The notes beneath the pieces were generated by a model. It made no database searches. It saw only the letters and a program-made list of their open reading frames with translations, and had not been told where the DNA came from. Of a stretch of 64,000 nucleotides of DNA, positions 34,392 through 46,212 are shown one piece after another. The DNA is from Toxorhynchites rutilus septentrionalis (taxonomy: Eukaryota > Arthropoda > Insecta > Diptera > Culicidae). Position 1 is the first letter of the stretch. Every line of letters begins with the position of its first letter. The translations under genes and the position numbers were made by a program. The stretch is from the NCBI RefSeq assembly GCF_029784135.1, contig NC_073744.1:35230061-35294060 (forward strand). Direction: 5' to 3'.

Positions 34392-35291
34392 GACAATTGG
34401 GCCAAATTTATTGAGACATCAACCCTCAAACGTCATCAAAAGAGTTATGGAGTAAAATTGGAAGGCTAAATGTCAAAAAGAGAAAGAACCAATATAATCG
34501 CTTTATTGACGGCCAAGATACTATTGACCATAAAACAACAGCAGAAGTTTTTGGGGAACATTTTGCCAAAGCCTTGTCCAATCATAACTATAAAAGTCTT
34601 TTCCAAACCAGAAAAGCCGAATGTGAAAATGAACTCGTTGACTTCAACTACGATTCTGAGTTTGATTACAACAGGGCCTTTTCCATCATCGATCTTGACT
34701 GGGAACTTAGCAGAACTAACCAAGGCTCTGCAGGACCAAATGAGATAAGCTATCCTATGTTGAGAAACCTGACCTACCTTGGTAAAAAGTCCTATTGAAC
34801 TTTATAATGAGGTATGGTCCAGCGGGAATATTCCCAATTGCCGGAAAGAAGGTTTAATAGTTTCACTTCCAAAACCAGACGAAAACCAACGTCTTCTGGA
34901 TAATTTCCGACCTATGTGTTGGAAAAGTTCTAGAAAGGATAGTAAATCGACGCACAATGACCTTTTTAGAGTCGTGCAGGAAAATGCACAGAAGATCACC
35001 TCGAAGAATTAGAGACTACTGTACATGACGTAATTGAGAAAGATCACCACGCAGATGTTGTTTCCCTTGATCTAAGCAAGGCATTTGATCGAGCATGGAG
35101 GTACCCAGTATTGAAGAGTCTCTTGGACTGGGGGATTCGAGGTAGACTAGGTTTTTATGTTAAAATTTTCTTGTAAACAGAACTTTCAGAACCATAGTAA
35201 ACAACACGAAATCTTCATTAAAAGTCCAAGAAAATGGAATTCCCCAAGGCTCGGTTATATCTCCAACCATCTTCATTATTATTATGCAATC

Positions 35292-35783
35292 CCTTTTTTC
35301 ACGTGCGAACAACTGCTGCAACGGCATAAAAGAAAGGTTTTTTTTTGCATCGAATCGTTACTGGCGATGAAAAGTGGGTCCATTATGACAATCCCAAACG
35401 TCGAGCAACGTATGGATACCTCGGCCATGCATCAACATCGACGGCCGCACGGAATATTCACGGCCAAAAGGCTATGCTGTCTATTTGGTGGGACCAGCTG
35501 GGTGTGGTGTACTATGAGCTGCTTAAACCGAATAAAACCATTGCAACATGGTCTGGTTGACCAGCACTTCTCCATTTTTAATGAAGTTAAAAATTGGATT
35601 GATTCGTGGTTAGTCGACAAACCGGCCGATTATTTCCGCAAAGGGATCCTTGAATTGCCAGAAAGATTGGAAAAAGTTGTGACTAGCGATGGGCAATACT
35701 TTGAATATTGAATTTGTAACCATTTCTGCAGAATAAAGCATTAATCTTTGAAAAAAAATCAAGAAACATACCGGTACTCCTAT
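35292..35783 (+). pseudogene. mariner fragment fused to LINE RT
   Basis: Begins mid-transposase at FTCEQLLQRHKRK and retains the first catalytic motif (IVTGDEKWVHYDNP), WWDQLGVVYYELLKPN and WIDSWLVDKPADYFRKGI, ending GQYFEY. Its 3' TIR (complement GTACCGGTA) ends near 35783. The 5' third and the segment with the second and third Asp are deleted. Same family as 26024-27269, less mutated where they overlap. Confidence 0.8.
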
Positions 35784-35799
35784 TATTTTTATTGGCATC

Positions 35800-36170
35800 C
35801 AAAACCATACCTAGTATTCCGAGAAAAAAAGGCCCGAAATATCTATTTTTGAATTTTTTATTTTTGAGATGACAGTAGATCTCGACGTTTCACGCAATTT
35901 TAAGACATTTGGCATCAAAAAAAATTATTTTCGAAAACCCCGGTTTCCTTTTTCGATTTTGAAAAAAGCTCTGTGAACCGATCTTAACCAAATTTTATGG
36001 TTTGTTGGCCCTCATTGTTTGTTAAGAGAACCCCAAGCGTAAAAACATTTGAATTTAAAGTCATCCGAGAATCTAAAAAATGCTCTATTTTTGTTACGTG
36101 ACAAATACCTGTTTATAAAATGTTTAAATGTAAAATGTAAAATACAAAATGAATCCTGAGTCTACCCACG
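35800..36170. repeat. Unclassified repeat shared with 53000-53330
   Basis: Words such as gacgtttcacgcaatttta, agacatttggcatcaaaa and aaaccccggtttcc match gacgtttcgttcaattcg, agacatttggcatctg and aaaccctgatttcc near 53055-53115. No ends identified. Confidence 0.5.
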
Positions 36171-36644
36171 GCTCTTCAAACAGGTATTTAGTCATCCATT
36201 CAATGATATATAGACATTGAAGTTTGGTTAAGCAAGTGCAGAGCTATCTCAAGAAACATAAAAATAGTGAAAACTTGGAATATTTTAAATGTAATTATGA
36301 AGTTTTTTTTAAGCATGCCCCTCTTAAAGGTTTGTGCATAAAAATCTGATTCGTTTCATAGAATTTATGTTCTAACTAATGCTTATTCAAATAAAGTTTT
36401 CAATTTTACACTGAACTAGATTTGGAATCATGGAATGGATCTATTTCGTTCATCTTTGCCTCCATACGTCAGTTTAGTGGGCACATCACATCGCTTATAG
36501 TTCTGTTCGTCCACGCGATTTGCAGGTTTGCCTACAGTTATATGAATTTAAAATGAGCGCAATTTTTGGATCGTGTCATTAGATTAACACTAATACAGTA
36601 CCGATAGCGGATAAACAAAACAGCCAATACTAAACCAAAACAAA

Positions 36645-37837
36645 TATAGTGTTCAATGTGTTCAAGACACGACCGCATTGTTGACGTAGAACTACGCTGT
36701 GGCTTAATTCAAGTCGCTTGTTTATAAATGCAGATATTATTTTATAATGCTACGAAAGTTTCAAAATAATCATTCTACCAGTTTGATCGCCCTGAAATAT
36801 TTTTTTTTTATTGTAGAATCATTTGACTATAATTGTTTGATGATTCATTCATGTGTTCGCAGAACAACACATGCTCGAGATAAGCGCAGCTGTCATCCTT
36901 AGTGGCACTATTTTTACGTACGAGTTATGAAGCACGCACGTAGGCACACAAATATCCATATATCGATGGCTTGAAACAACTAAATATACACACACTAATC
37001 ACCGTTTTGCACGCTTCTCAACAGAAGCCCTTTCTGTTAATATTGCCAGTCTAGATCAGCTTAGCTATCATCCTTTGTGGAGAGAGTTTTCCTACCGTTA
37101 TGCGAATCCAAATCACTGACAAAATTCCAGAACATTTGTTTTCTTGGTGAGCTAGCGATAGCCTAGCTTGATGATTCCCCACACAATTGTGTAGTTCAGA
37201 ACCTTAATGCAATGGCGTCAGTTTGATGCAATGATTGCAATGCTAGAGACATCAGCGAGTGAGTAATTTGGTCGCGTCCACAGCCCAATCCGAAACGAAG
37301 ACATGTGATGACACAAAACAAGCGATATTCATTGCTTTGAATAAAGAACGATACTGAAAGTTTGCCTTCCTTCCTTACTTGAGACTTTAAACTTCTTCAG
37401 TTCATTCGTCTCTAACCTTCAAAAAGACCCTTGGAAAACTTTACTTTATCCATCGTATTACTATTCAGCCCCCATTCCCAGCTCGCCCACCAACCATGTT
37501 GTTCAGTCAATTTCCTCACGAAGAATGAATGTATACCTCAGCGATAAGTTGCTCGTTATTGACAGCTCTGTTCGGGAAAGCACACTAATGAACAGAACAA
37601 ATGTATGAGGAAATGGCAATGCTTCCAATTTTCATCAATTTAAACCATATACAGACTGTGGGATTGTAATGTATAGCATATCAAACAAATCTTAGCGAAT
37701 TTCCTATTCGTTTGGTATGTGAATGGCCAAAATCCGTTCGCGGCAAAAATAGTTATTAACGTTAACATTATTTCAGAAAAACGTGACCTGTTTTCGAATT
37801 TGGCACCCTTAATGAAAGACGTAGTTCTACGTCAAAA
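36645..37837 (-). mobile_element. Palindrome-ended Helitron-like element, family B, copy 3
   Basis: Minus orientation. The perfect palindrome GACGTAGTTCTACGTC at 37818-37833 is the 5' end. At the other end gacgtagaactacg (36683-36696) and gacacgaccgc (half of the hairpin) remain. It aligns with 211-1944 over both outer regions and with 28493 over the 5' third. It lacks the Jockey insert, so it shows the uninterrupted family B interior. Confidence 0.6.
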
Positions 37838-38342
37838 TCTCTGTTGTTGGTTGAGCTTTGAACCATTATTGCACTGAAAATTGTGGTTCGACTTGACCTG
37901 TGTGTTTACCTCGTAAAATATATCAATATTTACTAATGATTTCTCTCAGTGTATTAGCCAATCGTCGAATCACCGTTAGGGTGCTCATACACTGTTTGAC
38001 CGAAGCCAAATATTTGACTCATTTTAACAGGTAAATTTTGATCAATGTGTACTAATCAAATATATCGGCTCCAAACACGACAAGCAGATATTCAGTTATT
38101 GGATATCTAAAATATTTTTTCGTCTGTCCTTCGAACCTGTCGGCACATAGGTAGGTTACCTAAAACTTAAACTTTTTCCACGTTCGATGTTTGACATTGT
38201 TTGTCACTGCTGATAATTGAAGAGTGGCAAACAAAATAATGTTTGTACAAATATCAAACCAAACTTTATCTGTCAAAAAGTGTCAAATATTTATTGACCA
38301 TATTGATTAGCTTATGTCATTAGATTTTTACAAATGATTCTG

Positions 38343-38535
38343 ACATGAGACGGGTCGCTGCGAAATTCGTACCAAAATTTATCTATTTCAACCGAACACA
38401 GCATCGCATTAACATTGCTATGGAGCTGTTGGACTCTGTCCGCGAAGACCCATTTTTTTCAAGAGTGTCATAACTGATGACGAATTGTGGTTTCATGGTT
38501 GTTACGTAGAAACTAAAGCTCAATCATCCCAAATG
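38343..38535 (+). pseudogene. Mariner-like transposase fragment of a second lineage
   Basis: The frame reads MRRVAAKFVPKFIYFNRTQH, then RINIAMELLDSVREDP and, after a 1-bp slip, ITDDELWFHGCYVETKAQSS. This matches the central part of mariner relatives of the SETMAR-adjacent type (RRVAAKFVP..L, ITGDE.W.Y.YD.ETK.QSSQW). N- and C-terminal parts are absent. It stops where the 38533-39410 repeat begins. Confidence 0.7.
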
Positions 38536-39410
38536 ATGTTGGTTTGTCCAATCGAGAATCTGATCTTGGTTTAACCGCTTTTCTGAATGCTCTAGTTCAG
38601 CGCACCTGTGGCAAATGAGGTATTCAAATGTTTCCAAAAATATGAATAAAATTGTCTTTTTTCTGATTTAGTTTCACAGGATATTTTTACGGATTCACTT
38701 GATTTAAAGGTTTATAAAGTCCACCTTCTATGTATTGATGTCAAGACGCTCCCCATTTGAACTTTTAATCAATCACCAGATGATTGCGTATTCAGACCTT
38801 TTCAGGATTATAACACTTACAAATATTGTAAACATCATGGTTGCACACTATTTGTATCAGATCTATATATCTAAATCATGTAATTAATGCATTTCGATGA
38901 CCTCAACTCTGATCATGGTTTGTCCGATGTGCTGATGTTGGTTTGTCCACATGATTACTATAGCAGCCGCTTGGCGCGCTGCGGTTTGTGTATGTTGTAC
39001 TTTACGCGTAGCAGGAATAACGTTTCTCTGTGTTGAGTGCTGTTCATCTTTAAAAGGCAAAGTCATTGTGAAAAAAAAGCCTAAATTATGAATGGATCAA
39101 TATGATGACAGTAAATTCAAGCAATGAGAAATGCAACATCTACTTGATAATTTGAATTTCTTCATTCGAAAATAGAATAGTTATTTCTGAAACCGGACAA
39201 ACCATGTTCATAATCTCTCATTGAAGAAAATCGTTAAAAAACAAAAAAATTGGATAATTTGAACGCCTTATGGTATTGTTATTTCCAGCAAGAGACTTCG
39301 GACTGTTCAATAAACCCAAACTCTATTGATTACATGTGATTTTCATGAAGAAAAATCTATTTGAATTTGCTAGTTGCGTAAAAACACCCAAAATCGGATA
39401 AACCAACATT
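38533..39410. mobile_element. Possible TIR element (about 878 bp)
   Basis: atgttggtttgtccaatcga at the left faces the complement of tcggataaaccaacat near 39395-39410. Related words ttggtttgtcc also occur internally (38938-38948). The target duplication is not resolved, so the element call is tentative. Confidence 0.35.
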
Positions 39411-39808
39411 ATTTACCTTAGGAAAAAATCAAGCACGCGCATAGCACAAACAAGCACAGTAGCTGTCAAAAATTCTGAACATTCAAAGTGGCCAAACTTA
39501 TCGGCATAAGTAGGAGAACCGCGGGAAATACGGACAGTGGGGGTAATATGGACAGGTGGTTGATTTGTGTAGTTACTTTCTGAATTTCAAATTTCTGTTA
39601 ATGAGAGTACCTTTTACATGCTATTCTATAAGATTTAAGCCACCCTATGACAATGAATACTGATCAAAAGTGGAAAAGGGAATCAAAAACCGAAAATCAT
39701 GAATGATTCCGCGTGTGGATGTAATTTTAGCTTCTTCGATATTAAGCATTTTGCGTGGTTTAATATCAAAATTCATTTCGCGGTTTGTGAGTTAAAATAG
39801 AAGCGATA

Positions 39809-41293
39809 TCAGGTATGTACGGAAAAGTGAATTAATTTTTGAGTGGAAAATTTAAATGGTGTATCGCAGAGCATACACCTTGGCTTTCCCTTGCAGTCGC
39901 TGGCAAAGTGTCCCTCTATTCCGCATTTCCTGCACAGTTTGGATCTATCTGGCCCCAAGCAGCCTTTCGCCAGGTGGTCGAAGTTTAAACACTTGAAACA
40001 TCGCTCCAATTGCTTTGGAATAGGCGGAACGATTCTAAAACGACCCACAGCCCAGCAGACGTTTATACTCTCTAGCTTCAGCAACTTGTTCGCTGCGTCC
40101 GTTGGGAGACGAATCGTTGCGGTCTGCGTCCCGCGATACGCATTTCTTAGTCGGATTTTCATCGGAACTTTGCTCACGATGTTTTCCTCCTCCAACTTCT
40201 GACGCAGGTTCATCTCGGTAGTGAACAGACTGAGGTTCCTGCATTCAATCGATGACTCGGAGGATAAGGCCCTTACGTTCGCTCCGTCACCGAGAGCCCT
40301 TTCGACAAGATCCTTAAATGCAGAGCTCCTGATTTCTGGGTCTCTCTTCAGCTCGAATAGCATTTCGCCATTCTGGGTGCGCCTAGACTTCACCACGCTC
40401 TCCTCCAATTTCTTGCCAGGGTCCTCTCGCATTTTTTTGAAGAGGTCAGCATATGCTACGTCGCCCTTGGCTTCGACGATGAGTGCATCACCTTTGCCTC
40501 TCGCCCGCCGAGGATTAGGCTTCTTGTCCTTTGGCCCCTGTTTCTTTTCATCCTCTTTCTTCTTTTTTTTCACCGTTTTCTCTTTTCTCTCCCTCTCTTT
40601 TTGCTCGTTCACTAATTTTTTCTTGTTTCTTCTCGTGACAGTGCTCCAGTCGTTTCTTTTGCTATCGGTGCCGCTCTGGTCGTCGCTGTCACCCAGCTCT
40701 TCGCTGTCGTCCTGGGCGGCACTTTCGCCTTGATCGTCGTTGTCGTGGTCGTCTTTGCGTTTTTTGAGCATTTCTTCTTCTGCTGGTGAATCTTTTTTTC
40801 TTTTTTCCGAACGGTTTCGAGGAATCTTTGGCGTCACCTGTCCAGCTGCAGCTTTTTGCAACGCTTCTGCGAGTGTTTTCTCGGCAGTTTTCGTCCTTTC
40901 GACGAGTCCATCGTGCTCCTTCATAGCTCGTCCCAAGAGAGATCTTATACCCGACACCCTGGTCTTGATCTCTTTATGCACGTTGGGTTTGTCCTGCACG
41001 AATGTGTCTAGTTCTTTGACCCTTATCATGATCGTGTTCAGAATGCTTTCTCCAGTCAACCCTCCTTCCTGGGTTAAACTCCCGCTGGACTTTGGCAGGA
41101 ACAGGGGATTGATCCCCCGACTTTGCTGGGTCTCGGGTATTCCTCCATTACTGCCACTAGGACCTGGTGTTGCCACTTGTTTCAGTATTGGCGATCGCAG
41201 CAGCTTTTTACTACTAGCGAACGCGTTGGCTTGGTCTCCTGTATCCATCATACTGTTTCTTCGTTCTTCGTTGGTTTTGTTAGTTGTCTCCAT
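39809..41293 (-). CDS. R1-clade non-LTR retrotransposon ORF1 (gag-like), 494 aa
   Basis: A continuous minus-strand frame of 494 codons. Residues 1-150 are Ser/Pro-rich with a heptad-like segment, and 150-270 are highly charged (K-, E- and D-rich, KKKKKEDEKK). 270-430 match the region before the knuckles of R1/Waldo/SART-type gag (DALIVEAKGDVAYADLFKKM, later CRNLS..TEMNLR and IRLRNAYRGTQTATIRLP). Zinc knuckles follow: CFKCLNFDHLAKGC, CRKCGIEGHFASDC, then a third cut after CMLC. The last 18 codons look like foreign sequence. ORF2 (endonuclease/RT) is absent. ORF1 would coat element RNA. Bias to G/C is stronger than in the surroundings. Confidence 0.8.
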   Translation of the reverse strand: METTNKTNEERRNSMMDTGDQANAFASSKKLLRSPILKQVATPGPSGSNGGIPETQQSRGINPLFLPKSSGSLTQEGGLTGESILNTIMIRVKELDTFVQDKPNVHKEIKTRVSGIRSLLGRAMKEHDGLVERTKTAEKTLAEALQKAAAGQVTPKIPRNRSEKRKKDSPAEEEMLKKRKDDHDNDDQGESAAQDDSEELGDSDDQSGTDSKRNDWSTVTRRNKKKLVNEQKERERKEKTVKKKKKEDEKKQGPKDKKPNPRRARGKGDALIVEAKGDVAYADLFKKMREDPGKKLEESVVKSRRTQNGEMLFELKRDPEIRSSAFKDLVERALGDGANVRALSSESSIECRNLSLFTTEMNLRQKLEEENIVSKVPMKIRLRNAYRGTQTATIRLPTDAANKLLKLESINVCWAVGRFRIVPPIPKQLERCFKCLNFDHLAKGCLGPDRSKLCRKCGIEGHFASDCKGKPRCMLCDTPFKFSTQKLIHFSVHT

Positions 41294-41885
41294 TTTGGTT
41301 GGGTCCCAACTCCGGACCGCTATCTCCGCTCGTTGTACATAGTCGCCTTTTTGTGGCCCATGGTTATCTATGCAAGCAGTGAGGCCATGCAGGGGTTGAC
41401 ATGGTCCTTCATGGGGACCGTGTTCAGAGCCGGATCAGCGCAAGTCAGGAATGTGACATCTGATGCCTAGTACCTAGTGCCTGAGCCTAGACGAGCATCG
41501 AACGTACCCGAAGACTAGCCAAGTTGTTACCGGGACGGGGGCAACCGCACTATTACCCCACCCGCCGTTTCAAGAAGGTGTCACCCTTCCTTACTCAGGG
41601 AGCAGAATAGCACGACTGTCAGCCTTTAGCGTCGCATGTTGTCCGTTTCCATGTCATATCCATTTCCATGTCATACCAGTGTGTCGTGATCAGGATCTTA
41701 CTGGCATCGATCCTGATGTGCGCGGCACTCCTCTCGCTGCTCCTGTACACGGTATTTCCCCCGTGCATTCTTCATAGGCTTTACCGCGCCCTTACTCGCG
41801 TTGTCACCCGATTAGTCGCCTTCTACGACAGGGACGGGGACCTCGACCCGAAGTGCTATTCTAGGCCGGCAGTTCCATGGCTCAT
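41294..41885 (-). other. 5' untranslated region of the R1-clade element
   Basis: GC-rich, non-repetitive within the window, contiguous with ORF1 and ending where SINE-like sequence starts (tctataattagcacattac). No frame continues from it into ORF1. Presumed internal promoter and leader. Confidence 0.5.
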
Positions 41886-41942
41886 ATCTATAATTAGCAC
41901 ATTACACAGTTGCCATTTTTCGGCGTTAGAGTATAGAGAGTA
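41885..41942 (-). mobile_element. Fragment of the long tRNA SINE
   Basis: tctataattagcacattaca, then cagttgccat and gcgttagagtat match 31768-31817 in the inverted SINE. It abuts the 5' end of the R1-clade leader. Confidence 0.65.
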
Positions 41943-42199
41943 GTTATACCTATCCATATTACCCCCACTATATGTACATTTTATCCGCACCGAAAAAAAT
42001 GTTGCATTTTTCGGTCTGTTTGAATTTCAGTAAAAAACATTGAAAAACACTTTTTTGTAAGATATTTGACCAATTAGGTAGAGAGACAGTATATTGAATT
42101 GCAAGAAACTGCATCAAAATTTTGGGAAACATGAGTTTCCAAAGATATAATTGAAGTTCTTTCTAACATGTCCGTTTTACCCCCACCTCACCCTACTAA

Positions 42200-45100
42200 C
42201 ATAACGACCGAGAAAAAAATCGTAAATCGAATATACGTAACCCGCGTAAATTTGCAATTCGCGATAATTTCTGAACAGACCTCGTATCCCTTAACAATAG
42301 ATTTGATTTCTCTCAAACGAATTTATGAATATTACGTTGTTCATATTTTATCTTGTTGCAATTTCCTATTCACGACCCAATTCTGAATTAATGATACTCA
42401 AGAAAAAACGCGCCAGTCCAACCAAACATGGTACCGTGGCTGGTGGGACACTGCAGTTGCCATCAATTTCCGCTCCGCTTTCGCTCCTGGAAGCGTGTTT
42501 GCAAATAGAACGCACCATTCCGGTGTCCTCCACCTCCTTTTTCCTCACAATGAATTGCAGTAATTGCAAACATCATTTAAGCGTATCACTTAATGTATTT
42601 TTGTTTGTCGTTTTTTCTCCCATTCCATCGGTAGGGAGCGTTCGTGAGCACGTAAATTACGTAACATACACACACACACACACACCCAAACGAATGTGTG
42701 TGCGTTGGTGTGGCCAGGTAAAGGAGAAGGGGTCGACGATAAAAGCTCCAATAAAGCTGCAAAATGTGTCAACGGAAAGCGCTAAACACCACTAAATCAA
42801 GTGGAAAATGGTGGCTTCTGGGTAATTTATGGGCTCTCTACACTCTACGGAGTCCAGTGTTGGTTTCGATATTTCCGCACCATTCCGCTACAATTGTACA
42901 TTCATCTCGGAAACTGGAAAGTTCATTTCGGGACATTAATGAAAGCAATGCATATTCAATTCCAAATGGTTCATGTTCATTCCATGCGATTTCGTCGGTA
43001 AACTTTATAGTGGCAAACTGAAGACCAATCGATTTTACCCCAAGGGGTCGACCCTAAAAATCTCGAATCTCTTCTCGGTGAAAGACCTTCGGACGATGTA
43101 CGTGGTATGTTATGATATATTAAAGCTTGCGCCTGAACCCATCCTCCGACGGGGCAACACGAAATTCGTTTATGGCGTACGCACATACAATTTTCCGAGC
43201 GTGATTCTTCCGCCTCATGAAGTCATAATTTTCCAACAATCAGCCCTTTTTGCTGATGTGAAGAATATGTGAATTCCTTCGAATGCTAACCCCATCTTTT
43301 CCGAGCTGCCGCCCTGAAAACCCTCCGGAAACTGTTGAGTGATAGGCAGCGGCAGGACGGCTCGCGATGATGAATCATAGCACCCCCTTCCCCCCATTTT
43401 CCCGTGGTATGACCCGACTTCGGTAATTTATAGCGCAATTTTGAGGCGAAGGCGGCATGAAAAAGTGAATTCCAGCCCGGGTGAGGATGATTAATATCGT
43501 GAGCAACGTGCGGCCCGCAGATAATTTTTATTTCATTTTTCGGAGGATATCGGCGCCATTTTCAATATACCTTTAAAGGAGTGCTCACGAAGCGGGAGCG
43601 TTTGAAATTTCATTGATTGGATTCGAGGGTAGAGTAGCTTTAGGGTCGCCAAGGGAACGCTTTTAAGTGCCTATTTTTCTCCAGTTATTGAAGTGCCAAT
43701 TACGATTCAATTACACCATTGTTGCCATTCATCAGAGCGCGGCCAAATGGAAGACGTATCGTTTGAACGTGAAGGCGGTGTTACTTTGCGTAAAATCGTT
43801 ATCATATGGTTCCGTGTCGAAGTGGAGATAACGAAGAACAGCTATGCGTGTGGGAGAGAGATGCAAGGACTTTCCGGTATATTCATTAGGCTCTCGAGGG
43901 GTCGCTGAATTTCCCCAGTATCATCTGTTCCGAACGAATGACATCCATAGATTCATATGAATGGTTCCATCGATTAGCACACAACGTTTCGGAGTAATTT
44001 ATGACAGTGGCTAGGATTCCACGACCCCTTGCCCTGTCTGCTACATACACACTTTCCTCTTTCGGAGCTCCGCAATGATCCCGTGAGGTGAGGAGTGCCT
44101 TTTTATGGAAAAATATTCATCAATTTACTGAGTATAAATCGAATTTATCTTTCTGTGGGTTAGCTAGCATGAATACATAGCACACACACCCCCATCCCGT
44201 CTGAGACGACTGACGAACAGAAGAGGAAAACAATTGCTCTCACATATTTCCTCGAGGATGCGCTGGACCCCAACGGAGCCCTCATGGAAAAGCATGATTT
44301 CTCAATCAAGCTATATTTGTACGTGAAACATAAGTACTCTCTTGATGAATTTTTTGATGGAAAAAAAAACAATAATGAGAGTTAAATATATTTCGGCGGT
44401 ATCGTGTCGCCACGTGTCGGTGATTAGATTTTCAACACATTAGGCTGCTCGAGATCCTCCCTAATTACACCAAACGCTTCCCCCTAATGACGAAGGAAAT
44501 CGAGTCCCGTCTTGCAAATTAATCACCTGATCGAAGGGGTGTGTTTACCGAATGGTAATTATACCCGAAGCTCCAAGAAAAACTTCACCCTCTTCCGGTT
44601 TCATTTCGTTCGCCCGCAGGTGTTTAACCGATTGCGAACACGAACCCTTCGCCTGTTTATTATCTCCCGGCTCGAGATGATAATTTGATAGTCCTGGGTG
44701 TGGTGGGCAGAAAAATAAACACCCTCTGTCCTATCTTCCGGTGGGCCTCACCTTAGTGCTTCATCATTGTTTGTTTGTTTTGTGCGTCAATTTGAAGGGC
44801 CTGGAAGCTATCAACAATGTGAAAGTCCTGTTGAAAGCTGCGACGGGTTCCGTCTTTACAATCTACAAAATAGTTTACTCTCCGCATATTTTATTTGCAC
44901 ATTCGATCGCTATGATAAGCTATAATAAGTACATTATGAGACATTTAAAAATAAGTCTTTCAATATTTTGAATTACCTTCAGTGATTTGCGGTATTGTTC
45001 ACTATGGGAAGGCTCATGTAAAAGAACATTTCTTGTTTTTTTTTTTGTTTTGAATGATTTGAGTAACGGATTCGTTCATAAACGGATAATAACGGTTTGA

Positions 45101-45960
45101 ATTTCATTATGAGCTTTTCGACATCTTTCAACAACATTCCAAACATGTCAGGATCAAATGTAGATATTCAGGTTTTGTTGATAAAGCAAAACAAAACAGT
45201 GGTATTAATGAGGTTTGTAGTCCATCCTAGGGCGAACTTGGATCGATATTTTGAAGATCGATTTTTCCTCTCCTTTTTGCCGATTTTTGGATCGATAATT
45301 TGTACTCCAAAAAATCGTGAAAATCGATCTTTTCTTTGCGATCTTTTCGATCTATTTGATCACAAAAAAATGATTCAGTGAGCATTGATATTATTCTCAC
45401 CGAAAACCACCTGAAAATTTTCATAAACTTTGGATTCCTAGAAGCGTTGTTAAATTAGTGGTCCTAAATTTAGGAGAAGCAGTTTTGTAAGTTTGACCGT
45501 TACAAAACAAGTGGTCACAAGTTATATTTACACTATCACATTTACTTGGCTGACAGTGAACATTGTGAAGAAAATGGATGGTGACATCAGGTCCAACTTA
45601 TGTGCGATTCACATAGCACGTTACGGAGAAGAACGTCTACGTTCCGTCAACGTCTCCACCAATTCACACATGCGGTCAATGCTTCCCCCAGCACCGTCAC
45701 GTCAAATCCCAAACGAATGATTTATTTAATTTTATTCATGGTTTCGCCACCTACAAAAATTTTAAATTGCAATGCCCTCTTTCAAATCAGCATGCCTAGT
45801 TCTAAATTTTGAAAAATTCAATGAGAATCATTGAATTCAATTATTAAAATGCTTAAACCCCGTAGTCCGACCCTTATGCAACAATAATAATGAATAGAAT
45901 AATTCTTTTAACTAGTCGCGAATGATTTTCACTCCGAATGACTTAGCTCCAAAGAGATAT
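42200..45960. other. Mostly single-copy non-coding tract
   Basis: Includes a (CA)n microsatellite at 42667-42685 and a cluster of gatcgattttt words at 45239-45360. No gene signature in any frame. 42430-44970 has the higher GC typical of the unique blocks here. Confidence 0.45.
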
Positions 45961-45976
45961 GTTGGCATAAAAAGTA

Positions 45977-46212
45977 CAGTAAGTTACTTATAAAGCGATA
46001 TGCTGAGGCACCACTCAGTGTCGCATTGGAGTCGGTTTTGACCAGTAATTGGACATTTGCGACTGGTGGCGTCTTTCAATGTGGGGCCATAATTTGGGCC
46101 CCGAACTCAATGTTTACAAAAATGTCCAACTAGAGGTAAAAATGTCTAATTAAACGTGTTGCATAACAGATCTGTTCAATTAGCTTAATGTCGATGTAGA
46201 TGTAAATTACTG
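45977..46212. mobile_element. TA-flanked MITE (236 bp), copy 2
   Basis: Inverted relative of 18043-18262: caccactcagtgtcgcattg, then ggacatttgcga and aatgtggggccataatt. Ends CAGTAAGTTAC and GTAAATTACTG. The left flank is TA, the right has mutated to TG. Confidence 0.7.

Larger units (their letters stand above)
31550..35291 (+). pseudogene. I-clade non-LTR retrotransposon, broken and interrupted
   Basis: ORF1 part (32180-32771): residues up to MSEDDLMESDQNV, then zinc knuckles beginning CYKCWNIGHTKARC. ORF2 endonuclease part (33254-33860): WNVRDLRSRLPDLQL, CIQET, GDLNAHSHTWGS, then an IDRSD-type end. RT part (34395-35291): NQGSAGPNEISYPMLRN, DVVSLDLSKAFDRAW (first catalytic Asp block) and NGIPQGSVISPTIF. 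It stops before the second catalytic (YADD) block, where mariner sequence begins. Many stops and frameshifts. The order and style fit I-clade elements (MosquI type). Two short retroposons sit inside. Confidence 0.8.

Noticed and set aside
40221..41342. Plus-strand frames of 170 and 200 codons
   Set aside because: Antisense shadows of the R1-clade ORF1; Ser/Leu/Phe-rich as expected opposite a Lys/Glu/Asp-rich gene.
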